A stretch of 64,000 bases of DNA, taken from Agrobacterium tumefaciens str. B6 (lineage in GTDB: Bacteria > Pseudomonadota > Alphaproteobacteria > Rhizobiales > Rhizobiaceae). Location: positions 186,001 through 250,000 of the forward strand of contig NZ_LMVK01000023.1 of the NCBI RefSeq assembly GCF_001541315.1, given 5' to 3'. The translations under genes and the position numbers were made by a program. The notes under the pieces were generated by a model. It did not search any database and had not been told where the DNA came from. It saw nothing but the letters and a program-made list of their open reading frames with translations. Positions 54,880 through 64,000 of the stretch are shown in pieces (position 1 is the stretch's first letter; each line of letters opens with the position of its first letter).

Positions 54880-56349
54880 ATGTTCGAATATGGTATTCTT
54901 CCGCCACTGATGTTCCTCGGCATGATCATCTTCATGCTTTACGGATTTCCGGTTGCTTTCTCGCTCGCCACCGTCGGTCTCGTTTTCGGCATCATCGGCA
55001 TCTTCACCGAGCATTTTTCACCGGCTTTTCTTCAGGCGCTGCCGCTGCGCATCTTCGGCATCGTCTCGAACGACCTTCTGCTGGCCATCCCCTTCTTCAC
55101 CTTCATGGGCGCGATCCTCGAGCGATGTGGGCTTGCGGAAGATCTGCTTGAAGGGACCGGCAAACTGTTCGGCGCCATTCCCGGCGGTCTCGCCTATGCC
55201 GTCATCATCGTCGGCGCAATTCTCGGCGCGATTACCGGCACGGTTGCCGCCTCGGTCATCACCATGGGCGTCATCTCCCTGCCGATCATGCTGAAATACG
55301 GCTACAATCCGCGGCTTGCCACCGGCGTCATCGCCGCATCGGGAACAATCACGCAGGTCATCCCGCCTTCGCTGGTTCTGATCGTTCTTGCCGACCAGCT
55401 CGGCAAATCCGTGGGCGACATGTATCTCGGCGCCATCGGCCCGTCGATCCTGCAAGTCGCCATCTTCATGCTCTTCATCCTGTTCATGTCGATCGTACGG
55501 CCGAAGGACCTGCCGGCGCTGCCGCCGGAAGCGCGCGGCGAACTCGACCGCAAGCTGGTGTTCCGCGTGCTGGCGGGCATGGTCCCTTCCATCGTGCTGA
55601 TCTTCCTCGTGCTCGGCACCATCTTCCTCGGCCTCGCAACGCCCACCGAAGCCGGTGCGCTCGGCGTCGTCGGTGCAATGGCCTTGGCAGCCGCGCACCG
55701 CCGCCTCAGCTGGGATCTCGTCAAGCAGGGCATGCATTCCACCATGCATATCACCTCCATGGTGGTGTTCATTCTGGTCGGCGCCACCTGCTTTTCGCTC
55801 GTTTTCCAGGGCATGGACGGCTCGCTGTGGATCGAACATATGCTGTCGGGCATTCCGGGCGGCCCCATCGGCTTCCTGATCTTCGTCAACATCTTCATCT
55901 TCTTCCTCGCCTTCTTCCTCGATTTCTTCGAGATCGCCTTCATCGTCATCCCGATGCTGGCCCCGATCGCACAGGCGCTCGGTATCGACCTGATCTGGTT
56001 CGGCGTGCTGATCTGCATCAACATGCAGACGAGCTTCATGCATCCACCCTTCGGATTTGCGCTGTTCTACCTGCGCTCCATCGCACCGCGCACGGTCAAG
56101 ACGTCGGATATCTACATGGGTGCCATTCCATGGCTCGGCATGCAGCTCATCCTCGTCGCCATCGTGATCTTCTGGCCGGAATCCGTTACCTACTGGCTGG
56201 ACAAGGCACCCGAAGTCGATCTGAATTCCATCAAGATCGAGATACCCTCATTTGGCAATCAGGGCGGCAACACCATGCCTAATTTCGGTCAGCCGGGTGG
56301 ATTGCCAGGCATGCCTAATCTCGGCGAACCACCGAAGATCGGACCGTAA
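54880..56349 (+). CDS. TRAP transporter large permease (DctM) with disordered tail
   Basis: 489 residues, about 12 membrane segments; family motifs AIPFFTFMGAILERCG near 70, GAITGTVAASVITMG, and an IPSL-like ITQVIPPSLVLIVLADQLGKSVGD block near 150. The last about 35 residues, after the final hydrophobic span, are soluble and rich in Gly, Pro and Asn (NTMPNFGQPGGLPGMPNLGE), which most DctM proteins lack. With DctQ it forms the sodium- or proton-driven importer of the binding protein encoded on the other strand (56737-57834). Confidence 0.9.
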   Translation: MFEYGILPPLMFLGMIIFMLYGFPVAFSLATVGLVFGIIGIFTEHFSPAFLQALPLRIFGIVSNDLLLAIPFFTFMGAILERCGLAEDLLEGTGKLFGAIPGGLAYAVIIVGAILGAITGTVAASVITMGVISLPIMLKYGYNPRLATGVIAASGTITQVIPPSLVLIVLADQLGKSVGDMYLGAIGPSILQVAIFMLFILFMSIVRPKDLPALPPEARGELDRKLVFRVLAGMVPSIVLIFLVLGTIFLGLATPTEAGALGVVGAMALAAAHRRLSWDLVKQGMHSTMHITSMVVFILVGATCFSLVFQGMDGSLWIEHMLSGIPGGPIGFLIFVNIFIFFLAFFLDFFEIAFIVIPMLAPIAQALGIDLIWFGVLICINMQTSFMHPPFGFALFYLRSIAPRTVKTSDIYMGAIPWLGMQLILVAIVIFWPESVTYWLDKAPEVDLNSIKIEIPSFGNQGGNTMPNFGQPGGLPGMPNLGEPPKIGP

Positions 56350-56394
56350 GAGCTGTCTTGTAAGGACCTGGCGAAACGCTTATGATTGCGGAGT

Positions 56395-56427
56395 GGAAGA
56401 CAGGGTTGCAGCCCTGCCTTCCGTTTT
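56395..56427 (+). terminator. Terminator 1 after dctM
   Basis: GGAAG-A-CAGGG (56395-56405) pairs with CCCTG-C-CTTCC (56412-56422), followed by GTTTT. It lies 45 bases after the stop codon. Confidence 0.75.
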
Positions 56428-56447
56428 GCTTATCGTTTGAAATGAAG

Positions 56448-56482
56448 CCGGACAGTCAGTGACCAGCCTGTTCGGTTTTTTT
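56448..56482 (+). terminator. Terminator 2 after dctM
   Basis: CCGGACAG (56448-56455) pairs with CTGTTCGG (56468-56475, one G-T pair), followed by seven T. Confidence 0.8.
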
Positions 56483-56678
56483 CTAACGGCAAACGCAATG
56501 CTCAGTGGTTTCCACATCGCATCACCTCCACAGTTGAGAGCAGGGCCTTTGCCGAGGTCGGCGTGGCAAATCCCCGCCGACACTCCGGCTGGTCGCGGAG
56601 CCTGCTGCTTTTGCTCACAACGGATTTGATCGTAAATCATCCTTTGTTGTCGGACACGTGAAGGCATGCGCGCACAAC

Positions 56679-56707
56679 AAAAACCCCGGAGATCGAAATC
56701 CCCAGGG
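56679..56707 (-). terminator. Terminator after the TRAP binding-protein gene
   Basis: Minus strand: CCCTGGGGAT, TTCG tetraloop, ATCTCCGGGG (two wobble pairs), then a T-run. It begins about 30 bases after the binding-protein stop. Confidence 0.85.
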
Positions 56708-56736
56708 CCTTTGCTCGGTCCGCCGTCACCGAATAA

Positions 56737-57834
<1,098 letters not shown>

Positions 57835-58139
57835 CTATATCCTCCCAGATATGAACGCTGCCCGCAGCTTTGAATTCCCCTCGTTGCTGTTCAGGCATCG
57901 CAGCAAAGTAAGCACGGTTACCGCCCGGCTGACAAGCACCCGCGCCAAGAATTAATCACGGAAAAACCGGCCTTTCCGGGAATTTTCCGAAACTCTGCTT
58001 CGCATTTTTATTTGCAACTGAAATATCCCGGCACCGCCTTATACTTTAGGCGCATACAGGATCGTCAGAACGCAAAACGCGTGCTTGACTTGGCCAGCCG
58101 GCAGTCGCACAAATTTCGAAGATTCGTCCCGGAGCCACC
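57835..58139. other. Divergent promoter region between TRAP binding protein and PuuD-like genes
   Basis: 305 bases. Contains AT-rich blocks near 57950-58050 that may hold both promoters. No gene or clear operator is seen. Confidence 0.4.
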
Positions 58140-58895
58140 ATGCCAAAACCAATTATCGCCGTACCCGCCGACATAAGGCATTTCACCGGGGCCGACTGGC
58201 ACGCCGCGCAGAACCAGTATGTTTCCGCCGCATTGAAAGTGGCTGGTGTCATGTCCTTCATCATCCCGGCCTTCGAGGACGGAAACGAGGTTGACGCCAT
58301 TCTCGACCGGGTGGACGGCCTGCTCGTGTCCGGCTCCGCCACCAATGTGCACCCTTCCCTTTACGGAAAAGAAGCGCAGGAGAGCGACGGCCCGTTCGAT
58401 CAGGCTCGCGACGCCACCAGCCTGCCGCTCATCCGCCGCGCCATCGAGCGCGGTATTCCGATGCTGGCCATCTGCCGCGGCATTCAGGAACTGAACGTCG
58501 CACTGGGCGGTACGCTTGCTTCGGAAATTCAGGAGCAGCCCGGCATATGGGACCACCGCAAGCCGGAACATGACGACCGCGACGTGGCCTTCGCCATCCG
58601 CCAGCCGGTACATGTGCGCGAAGGCTCCTGCATTGCGCAGCATCTTGGCATATCAGGCGAAATCCAGATCAATTCGCTGCACCGGCAGGCGATTGCCGAG
58701 ACCGCACCACGCCTGCAGGTGGAAGCAACGGCGGCGGACGGCACGATCGAGGCCGTTTCCGTCATCGACGCCAAGGGCTTCGCCGTTGGTGTGCAGTGGC
58801 ATCCGGAATATTGGGCCGAGACAGACGCACCCTCACGGGCATTGTTCGAGGCCTTCGGCAAGGCCGTCCACGACTATCGAAACAGCAAGGTCTGA
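58140..58895 (+). CDS. Gamma-glutamyl-GABA hydrolase-like class I amidotransferase (PuuD-like)
   Basis: 251 residues of the peptidase C26 family. Nucleophile C112 in ICRGIQELN, H221 and E223 in GVQWHPEYW complete the triad. PuuD hydrolyses gamma-glutamyl-GABA in putrescine breakdown. The aminotransferase and PuuR-like regulator at 9315-11343 are far away, so a shared pathway is only a possibility. It stands alone between the TRAP and ribose-type operons. Confidence 0.85.
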   Translation: MPKPIIAVPADIRHFTGADWHAAQNQYVSAALKVAGVMSFIIPAFEDGNEVDAILDRVDGLLVSGSATNVHPSLYGKEAQESDGPFDQARDATSLPLIRRAIERGIPMLAICRGIQELNVALGGTLASEIQEQPGIWDHRKPEHDDRDVAFAIRQPVHVREGSCIAQHLGISGEIQINSLHRQAIAETAPRLQVEATAADGTIEAVSVIDAKGFAVGVQWHPEYWAETDAPSRALFEAFGKAVHDYRNSKV

Positions 58896-58928
58896 ACCGC
58901 CGCTGATCCCCTCGGCCCACAAGAACAC

Positions 58929-58958
58929 AAAAAAGGGGCAAGCCTGAAGGCCTGCCCC
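58929..58958 (-). terminator. Terminator after the ribose-type ABC operon
   Basis: Minus strand: GGGGCA (58958-58953) with GGCCTTCAGGC between and TGCCCC (58940-58935), then six T. It begins 17 bases after the permease stop. PuuD-like mRNA from the other side would meet the stem without a T-run. Confidence 0.85.
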
Positions 58959-58975
58959 AAGTCTGGGAGGAGGAT

Positions 58976-60007
58976 TTAGCGCTTTGCGCGTTTCTTCTGC
59001 CGGTAGACGTCAGCAACGACCGCGGCCACGATGATGAGGCCTTTGACGATTTCCTGGTAATAGGCATCCACCCTGAGGAAGGTGAAGCCCGACGTCATGA
59101 CACCGAGAATGATGGTGCCGATCACCGTTCCGGTGATGCGCCCGGCACCGCCGGCGAGCGACGTGCCGCCGATAACGGCCGCGGCGATGGCATCAAGTTC
59201 ATACATCACGCCCATGCCGGCCTGCGCCGTCTGCGCGCGGGCAGCGGTAACGACGCCGGCGAGACCGGCCAGCATGCCGGCAATCGCATAGACCTTGATC
59301 AGATGCGCCTCGATATTGATACCGGAAACGCGGGCCGCCTGCTGGTTGGCGCCGATGGCATAGGTGAACTTGCCGTAGCGCGTATAACGCAGCGCCACAT
59401 GGAAAATGACGGCGACGACGAGGAAAACCACGACCGGCCAGATACCCGTGCCGATGAAGTTGAAACCGTCGGTGAGCCCCGAGATCGGCTGGCCCTTCGT
59501 ATACCATTTGGAAAGACCGCGCGCCGTCACCATCATGCCGAGTGTTGCGATGAAGGGCGGAATTTTGGTACGCGCGATGAGTTGTCCGTTGATGAAACCC
59601 GCCAGGGTACCGGCCAATATGCCGACCGCGAGCGGTATGAAGAAAGGCAGATCGGTCAGCCCCGGATAGAGAGCTCGCGGCCATGTGGAGGATTGCGCCA
59701 CGCTGGCGGACAACATCGCCGTCAGGCCTACGACGGAGCCGGAGGAGAGATCGATACCGCCGGTGATGATGACCTGGGTCACGCCAACCGCGATGATGCC
59801 GATGACAGAAACCTGCAGGATCATGATCGTCAGGCGCTGCTGGTTCATGAGGAAGCTCTGGCCGATGAAAATCCAGCCGAGAATTTCATAAACCAGCGCA
59901 ATGCCGATCAGCACGAAAAATATATTGGCCTCGGGCGGGATGCGCCGGTGCGGCTTGCGTCCGGATTTTGCATCCAACTCCGTGTTGGCGGCGGCGTTCG
60001 TATTCAT
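58976..60007 (-). CDS. Ribose/inositol-type ABC transporter permease (RbsC family)
   Basis: 343 residues from ATG 60007 (MNTNAAANTELDAK), AGGAGGA 6 bases upstream. Eight to ten membrane segments and the family block GLTAMLSASVAQS with FINGQLIARTKIPPFIATLG. Ends KKRAKR. Last gene of the binding protein-ATPase-permease operon, 32 bases after the ATPase gene. Confidence 0.9.
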   Translation of the reverse strand: MNTNAAANTELDAKSGRKPHRRIPPEANIFFVLIGIALVYEILGWIFIGQSFLMNQQRLTIMILQVSVIGIIAVGVTQVIITGGIDLSSGSVVGLTAMLSASVAQSSTWPRALYPGLTDLPFFIPLAVGILAGTLAGFINGQLIARTKIPPFIATLGMMVTARGLSKWYTKGQPISGLTDGFNFIGTGIWPVVVFLVVAVIFHVALRYTRYGKFTYAIGANQQAARVSGINIEAHLIKVYAIAGMLAGLAGVVTAARAQTAQAGMGVMYELDAIAAAVIGGTSLAGGAGRITGTVIGTIILGVMTSGFTFLRVDAYYQEIVKGLIIVAAVVADVYRQKKRAKR

Positions 60008-60039
60008 AATCGTTCCTCCTCGAGAAATCCCGGCGCGCC

Positions 60040-61581
60040 TCACCGCGATGCGAGATCCATCACTTTCACCTGCGTGGCTTCACTTCTATCAAGGAAGCCC
60101 GTCACCCGACCTTCATGCATGACCATGACACGGTCGCTCATACCCAGAACCTCCGGCATTTCGGAGGAAATCATGATGACGGCGACGCCCTGGCGCGCCA
60201 TCTCGCAAACCAGCTTGTGAATTTCGGCCTTCGCCCCGACATCGATGCCGCGCGTCGGCTCATCCAGAATGAGAATGCGCGGTTTGGTCAGCATCCAACG
60301 ACCGATCAGAACCTTTTGCTGGTTGCCGCCGGACAGGTTTTCGATACGTTCGTAAAGATGCGGCGTCTTAACCCGGAGCTTGCGGCACATCTCCTCGCAG
60401 GCTTCCGAAAGCGCGTTTTCCTGCACGAAACCATTGGCGACATATTTGTCCTGCAGGACGGCGATCTGCATGTTCTCAAGAATATTGAGGATCAGCAGGC
60501 ACCCCGTATCCTTGCGGTCCTCCGTCAGAAACGCCATGCGGTGACTGATAGCCTTCGTCGGGCTGTCGATCGAAACCGGCTTGCCGTTGATCGTTATCGT
60601 CCCTGAGGAAGCGGGCGTCACACCGAACACGGTTTCCGCCACATTGGAGCGGCCCGAGCCGACAAGACCTGCAACGCCGAGAATTTCACCGGCGCGGACA
60701 TCAAAGGAGACGTCATGGAACACGCCATCAAGGTTCAGGTTCTTGACCGACAGAACGACGTCGCCGATCGGAACCTCTTCCTTGGGGAACATCTGGGTGA
60801 TTTCCCGGCCCACCATCATGCGGATGATGTCATCACGCGTCACATCGGTGGAAGCGTGAGTGCCGATATATTTGCCGTCGCGGAAAACCGAGAACTCGTC
60901 GGCGATCTCGAACAGCTCGTTCATCTTATGGGTGATGTAGACGATGCCGATGCCGCGCTCCCTGAGATCACGAATGATGCGGAAGAGATGCTCGACCTCG
61001 CGCTCCGTCAGCGCAGATGTCGGCTCGTCCATGATGAGAACGTCAGAATCGTAGGAAACCGCCCTGGCGATCTCGACCATCTGACGGCTTGCCACCGAAA
61101 GCTCACCAACACGGGTTTCCGGATCGAGATCGATACCCAGCCTCTCAAGCAGGGTCTGGGTGCGGCGATACATTTCGCCGTGATCAATGAAGCCCAGCCG
61201 GTTTTTCGGCTCGCGGCGGATCCAGATGTTTTCCGCAACCGTCATGTAAGCCATCAGGTTCAGTTCCTGATGGATCATGGCGATGCCGTTCTCCAGCGCA
61301 TCGAGCGGGGAATCGAGACGGATCGGCGCGCCTTTCAGGCGGATTTCGCCTTTGTCCGGCTGGTAGATGCCGGCGAGAATCTTCATCAGCGTCGATTTGC
61401 CGGCGCCATTCTCGCCCATCAGCGCATGCACGGTGCCGCGCTTGAGGTGGAACTGCACATCATCGAGCGCCACGACGCCGGGAAATTCCTTGCGTACGCC
61501 ATCCGCTGCGAGAAGAAACTCCGCATTCGGCACGGCTCCGCTGGCGCGCACGGCGGCCATTGTCGATGGACTGACAACCAT
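60040..61581 (-). CDS. Ribose/inositol-type ABC transporter ATPase (RbsA family, two ATPase domains)
   Basis: 513 residues from ATG 61581, GGAGGG 4 bases upstream. The first domain has Walker [10 protein letters not shown] at 56-64 and signature [14 protein letters not shown]. The second domain has a degenerate Walker A (GLVGSGRSN) and [13 protein letters not shown], as in RbsA/MglA/XylG proteins. Partner of the permease and binding protein. Inositol or another cyclic polyol is a possible substrate from resemblance of the binding protein; this is an inference. Confidence 0.9.
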   Translation of the reverse strand: MVVSPSTMAAVRASGAVPNAEFLLAADGVRKEFPGVVALDDVQFHLKRGTVHALMGENGAGKSTLMKILAGIYQPDKGEIRLKGAPIRLDSPLDALENGIAMIHQELNLMAYMTVAENIWIRREPKNRLGFIDHGEMYRRTQTLLERLGIDLDPETRVGELSVASRQMVEIARAVSYDSDVLIMDEPTSALTEREVEHLFRIIRDLRERGIGIVYITHKMNELFEIADEFSVFRDGKYIGTHASTDVTRDDIIRMMVGREITQMFPKEEVPIGDVVLSVKNLNLDGVFHDVSFDVRAGEILGVAGLVGSGRSNVAETVFGVTPASSGTITINGKPVSIDSPTKAISHRMAFLTEDRKDTGCLLILNILENMQIAVLQDKYVANGFVQENALSEACEEMCRKLRVKTPHLYERIENLSGGNQQKVLIGRWMLTKPRILILDEPTRGIDVGAKAEIHKLVCEMARQGVAVIMISSEMPEVLGMSDRVMVMHEGRVTGFLDRSEATQVKVMDLASR

Positions 61582-61666
61582 CTCACCCTCCACAATAGAC
61601 AAAAATGACCGGAGATAGGGTTTTGCCAGAGGGCGCACCCTTGCCTCCGGGGAGGCTTACAGCGCC

Positions 61667-61695
61667 GTGCCGATCACGACACAAGGGCGCTGTAA
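61667..61695. repeat. Inverted repeat A between binding-protein and ATPase genes
   Basis: Ten-base perfect arms TTACAGCGCC (61667-61676) and GGCGCTGTAA (61686-61695). In the 240-base gap of the ribose-type operon. Confidence 0.6.
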
Positions 61696-61767
61696 CACTT
61701 TGAATTCACTGAAATCCCATCGCAATCCGCTCACACACCGAAGCTTGCTCCTCAGTGCTATCGGGAA

Positions 61768-61812
61768 CCGGCATCTGCATCCGGGATCACCTGAAACAGG
61801 CGCAGATGCCGG
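61768..61812 (-). repeat. Inverted repeat B after the ribose-type binding-protein gene
   Basis: Eleven-base perfect arms CCGGCATCTGC (61768-61778) and GCAGATGCCGG (61802-61812), 10 bases after the binding-protein stop. Such stems commonly protect binding-protein mRNA and limit read-through into the ATPase gene; no T-run follows. Confidence 0.7.
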
Positions 61813-61821
61813 AAGGGGCCG

Positions 61822-62751
61822 TTAGTTCTTGGCCACGTAGTCCTTGACGTTTTCAGGCGTGACGAGCTGGAAAGGAATGTAGACCTTCTTCTCGACCTTG
61901 TCGCCCTTGACGAGTTTCAGCGCGGCATCGAGAGCACCCTTGCCCTGCCCTGCCGCATCCTGGAAGACCGTGACGTCGAGATCGCCCGCCTGCATGGCCG
62001 CGAGAGCATCCTGCGTGGCGTCAACGCCGGCGACGACATAGTCTTTCATGTCCTTGCCCGCGGCCTTCAGCGCCTGGAGAGCACCAATCGCCATTTCATC
62101 GTTGTTGGCGATGACGGCGTTGAACTCGATGCCGCTGGAGAGCCAGTTGGTCACCAGGTCGGAACCCTGCGTGCGCTGCCAGTTCGCGGTCTGCTCTTCA
62201 ACCACGGAAATGCCCTTGCACTCGTCGGTCTTCAAAACATCCTTCGCAGACTGTGTGCGCATGCGCGCAGCCTGGTTGGAAAGCTCGCCCATCATGATGA
62301 CCGCATTGCCCTTGCCACCGAGAAGGCGGCAAACCTCTTTGGCCTCAAGCGTGCCGGCAACGGTTTCGTCGGAAGCGACGAATGCCTGGCCATCAGGCAG
62401 GCTGTCGACGTTCACCGGTTGGCGGTTGACGTAAACAAGCGGAATTTTGGCATCGGCGGCAAGCTTCGACATGGCCGCCGTAGCATCCGTATCAACCGGG
62501 TTAACGATGATCGCATCGACCTTGGATGCGATGAAATTCTGAATCTGGCTCTGCTGCTTGGCGACGTCGTTCTGCGCGTCCTCGACCTGCAGGGTGACGC
62601 CCTTCAGTTCCTTGGAATAATCCTGCATGCCGTTGCGCAGCACGGTCAGGAAGTTGTCGTCGAACAGCGCCATCGAGACACCGACTGTCTCCGCATGGGC
62701 CGCAGTGCCGAGAAGCACAGACATGGCTGCGCCGATGATAAATTTCCTCAT
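61822..62751 (-). CDS. Ribose/inositol-type ABC transporter binding protein (RbsB family)
   Basis: 309 residues from ATG 62751 (MRKFIIGAAMS), GGAGGAG 7 bases upstream. Signal peptide cut near 20 (AAHA). The mature start ETVGVSMALFDDNFLTVLRN and IVNPVDTDATAAMSKLAADA are typical of the RbsB-fold rhizobial sugar binders; relatives I recall bind inositol or other polyols. First gene of its operon. Two hairpins separate it from the ATPase gene. Confidence 0.88.
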   Translation of the reverse strand: MRKFIIGAAMSVLLGTAAHAETVGVSMALFDDNFLTVLRNGMQDYSKELKGVTLQVEDAQNDVAKQQSQIQNFIASKVDAIIVNPVDTDATAAMSKLAADAKIPLVYVNRQPVNVDSLPDGQAFVASDETVAGTLEAKEVCRLLGGKGNAVIMMGELSNQAARMRTQSAKDVLKTDECKGISVVEEQTANWQRTQGSDLVTNWLSSGIEFNAVIANNDEMAIGALQALKAAGKDMKDYVVAGVDATQDALAAMQAGDLDVTVFQDAAGQGKGALDAALKLVKGDKVEKKVYIPFQLVTPENVKDYVAKN

Positions 62752-62874
62752 TGTTTTTCTCCTCCATGGCGTCCGGCGCCGCCTCTCCCAGCCGGAGGCG
62801 AACCCGAAAGCCCGCCGCAACCTCCTCACATTCAGAAAACGGAATAATGAAACCGATTTTCTGCCTGTTCGATA

Positions 62875-62904
62875 TATTTATTCCATTTTTGGTTCGAACG
62901 TCAA
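62875..62904 (-). promoter_or_regulatory. Sigma-70-type promoter candidate for the ribose-type operon
   Basis: Minus strand: TTGACG (-35, 62904-62899), 18-base spacer, TAAATA (-10, 62880-62875), within AT-rich DNA, about 120 bases before the binding-protein ATG. Hexamers seen directly; use untested. Confidence 0.45.
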
Positions 62905-63126
62905 TGCTTTCTTCGCAGCCCAGCTGTGGAGCGGCGCACAAGGCTGTGATGATTGGGCATTCAAGCGGACGAGCGTTCCAGACGGGATTGCCGATGAAGG
63001 TACTGAAGCTCCGTTTGCCTCGTCCTGCCCTTGAGGCAGGGAAGCCATAAGCCGTTGAAATTACGGCTCCCGGTTCGGAGCCAGGATGAACTCGGCTGAG
63101 ATGGAAGATTTATTCCAAACCGGAAT

Positions 63127-63156
63127 CCGCCGGCCCTCTCTTCAGAAGGCCGGCGG
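63127..63156. terminator. GC-rich hairpin after the AbgB-like gene
   Basis: CCGCCGGCC (63127-63135) and GGCCGGCGG (63148-63156), twelve-base loop, about 100 bases after the amidohydrolase stop. No T-run, so assigned as terminator only tentatively. Confidence 0.4.
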
Positions 63157-63257
63157 AGCATCGGATTTCTTCACCTTGGAACGTTCATGCGATTCACCAT
63201 GCCGCCTGTGGAAATCTGGCGGCAGACGGACGGCGGCAAATGGAAGTGCGTAGCGCC

Positions 63258-64000
63258 TTACGGGTGGGAGCCAGGCATGACATCGGCGGGAATCGGGCAG
63301 ACATAGTTGCTGCCTTCGGTCTTTTCCTGCCACTCCTTCCTGGCATTGGCGAGCAGTTCCGGCGAGGTCATCAGCGCAAGGCCTGTCGACGCCATTGCCT
63401 TGGCGGCATGCGCCATGGCTTTGTGGGCGGCAGGGCTTTTGCCCTGCGCCACCACCTGCCAGGTATGCGGATTGGTCCCAATCGCCCAGGCCGGCGTCCA
63501 GCACTGCGCCGTTGGCGTGACCCAGCTAACGTCACCGACATCGGTGGAACCCGCCCGGAAATGCGACTGGCCCTCAAAATCCCGCAGGCCGAGATGCAGC
63601 GGCGTCGAACCGTCGATCTTCCGGTTGGAAAAAACATCGCCCTTTATCTGGTAGAGCCGGATGCTGCTTTTGATCGCCTCGTCGGTGAAAGTATCCTGAA
63701 TGCGTTTGGCGAAATCGATATCCGCCTCGTCGAAGGCGACAGGGCCAAGCGCAACCATGTTTTCATGCATCGCCGTTTCCAGCGTGATGTTGGGCAGAAG
63801 GTTGGTGGAAGCGGTATCGAAGACGATCTCCACTTCCGTTTCGGTCATCATCGCCGCGCCGCGCGCCACCTTGTCCACCCGTGCGGCAAGATCGAGCGCC
63901 TGGCGCATTTCCGGGGCGCGGATCAGGTAAAGTACTTCGGCCTTCGCCTGCACCACATTCGCCGCCTTGCCGCCGGTATCGGTGATCGCATAATGCACCC
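63258..64000 (-). CDS. AbgB-like aminobenzoyl-glutamate amidohydrolase, 5' end outside window
   Basis: Zinc peptidase of the M20 amidohydrolase family, AbgB type. About 247 residues of the C-terminal half are seen: GSTDVGDVSWVTP near the metal-binding site, and the WQVVAQGKSPAAHKAM and ALMTSPELLANARKEW blocks typical of AbgB. The N-terminus lies beyond the right edge, so whether an AbgA partner or transporter adjoins is unknown. AbgB with AbgA cleaves p-aminobenzoyl-glutamate; related single proteins cleave other amide-linked amino acids. Confidence 0.85.
   Translation of the reverse strand, partial: VHYAITDTGGKAANVVQAKAEVLYLIRAPEMRQALDLAARVDKVARGAAMMTETEVEIVFDTASTNLLPNITLETAMHENMVALGPVAFDEADIDFAKRIQDTFTDEAIKSSIRLYQIKGDVFSNRKIDGSTPLHLGLRDFEGQSHFRAGSTDVGDVSWVTPTAQCWTPAWAIGTNPHTWQVVAQGKSPAAHKAMAHAAKAMASTGLALMTSPELLANARKEWQEKTEGSNYVCPIPADVMPGSHP

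Larger units (their letters stand above)
56350..56736. other. Spacer between convergent TRAP permease and binding-protein genes
   Basis: 387 bases with three terminator-like hairpins (56395, 56448 and 56679) and no supported gene. The unusually heavy termination suggests strong transcription from both sides. Confidence 0.7.
62752..63257. other. Spacer between RbsB-like and AbgB-like genes
   Basis: 506 bases. Holds the probable rbsB-type promoter (62875-62904) and a GC-rich hairpin at 63127-63156. No coding frame with a ribosome binding site is seen in between. Confidence 0.55.

Noticed and set aside
56380-56667. Minus-strand frame in the TRAP spacer
   Set aside because: It runs through two plus-strand terminator hairpins and has no ribosome binding site or family resemblance.

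Overview
The window looks like chromosomal DNA of an alphaproteobacterium of the Agrobacterium/Rhizobium group. The basis is moderately high GC with dense, short-spaced operons, an exoYFQ succinoglycan block whose ExoY has the 226-residue length and start of the Sinorhizobium protein, a complete thuR-thuEFGKAB trehalose/disaccharide operon, a two-domain NADP-type malic enzyme, and a very large share of ABC and TRAP importers. Agrobacterium (possibly its second, linear replicon) is the most likely host; this is an inference from gene content. I see no rRNA, tRNA, CRISPR array, insertion sequence, integrase or prophage gene.

Layout. 1-4709: a type I secretion locus (3' part of a repeat-bearing candidate substrate, ABC exporter with an odd N-terminal extension, HlyD-type adaptor), then a small unknown gene. 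5286-8696: exoYFQ on the minus strand behind a 0.6-kb AT-rich leader. 9315-13307: XRE-cupin regulator divergent from an omega-amino acid aminotransferase, then a chemoreceptor. 13406-17870: two tandem L,D-transpeptidase lipoproteins, an SDR coupled to a small unknown protein, a 3-methyladenine DNA glycosylase and two small proteins with strong ribosome binding sites. 18045-25400: thuR and thuEFGKAB with two LacI-type operator candidates. 25581-27440: queCDE (preQ0 synthesis) preceded by what reads as a preQ1-I riboswitch overlapping the queC ribosome binding site. 27623-27923: two overlapping small membrane-protein ORFs. 28027-34314: a second sugar ABC operon ending in a TIM-barrel isomerase and a Gfo/Idh dehydrogenase, with matching palindromes in front of two of its genes. 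34537-40766: CPBP protease, ManC/AlgA-type bifunctional enzyme, membrane PQQ glucose dehydrogenase, LysR regulator. 40926-43214: malic enzyme with phosphotransacetylase-like domain. 43521-49664: a polar amino-acid-type ABC importer followed by MmgE/PrpD and a flavin monooxygenase, apparently one catabolic operon; the monooxygenase has a C-rich stretch that looks corrupted. 49743-53891: PAS-PAS chemoreceptor, DadA-like oxidase, exported unknown protein, aa3 oxidase subunit IV. 54308-57834: TRAP transporter with its binding protein on the opposite strand. 58140-62751: class I amidotransferase-like hydrolase and a ribose/inositol-type ABC importer. 63258-end: 3' part of an AbgB-like amidohydrolase.

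The region serves mainly nutrient scavenging and surface polymers: at least five solute importers each paired with their own catabolic enzymes or regulators, two chemoreceptors, exopolysaccharide synthesis and cell-wall crosslinking. The most original signals are the queC riboswitch, the type I secretion gene with internal repeats lacking RTX motifs, the overlapping small membrane ORFs, the two-operator sugar operon that may handle 3-keto-glycosides, and the ABC-MmgE-monooxygenase operon. None can be called a new system from sequence alone.
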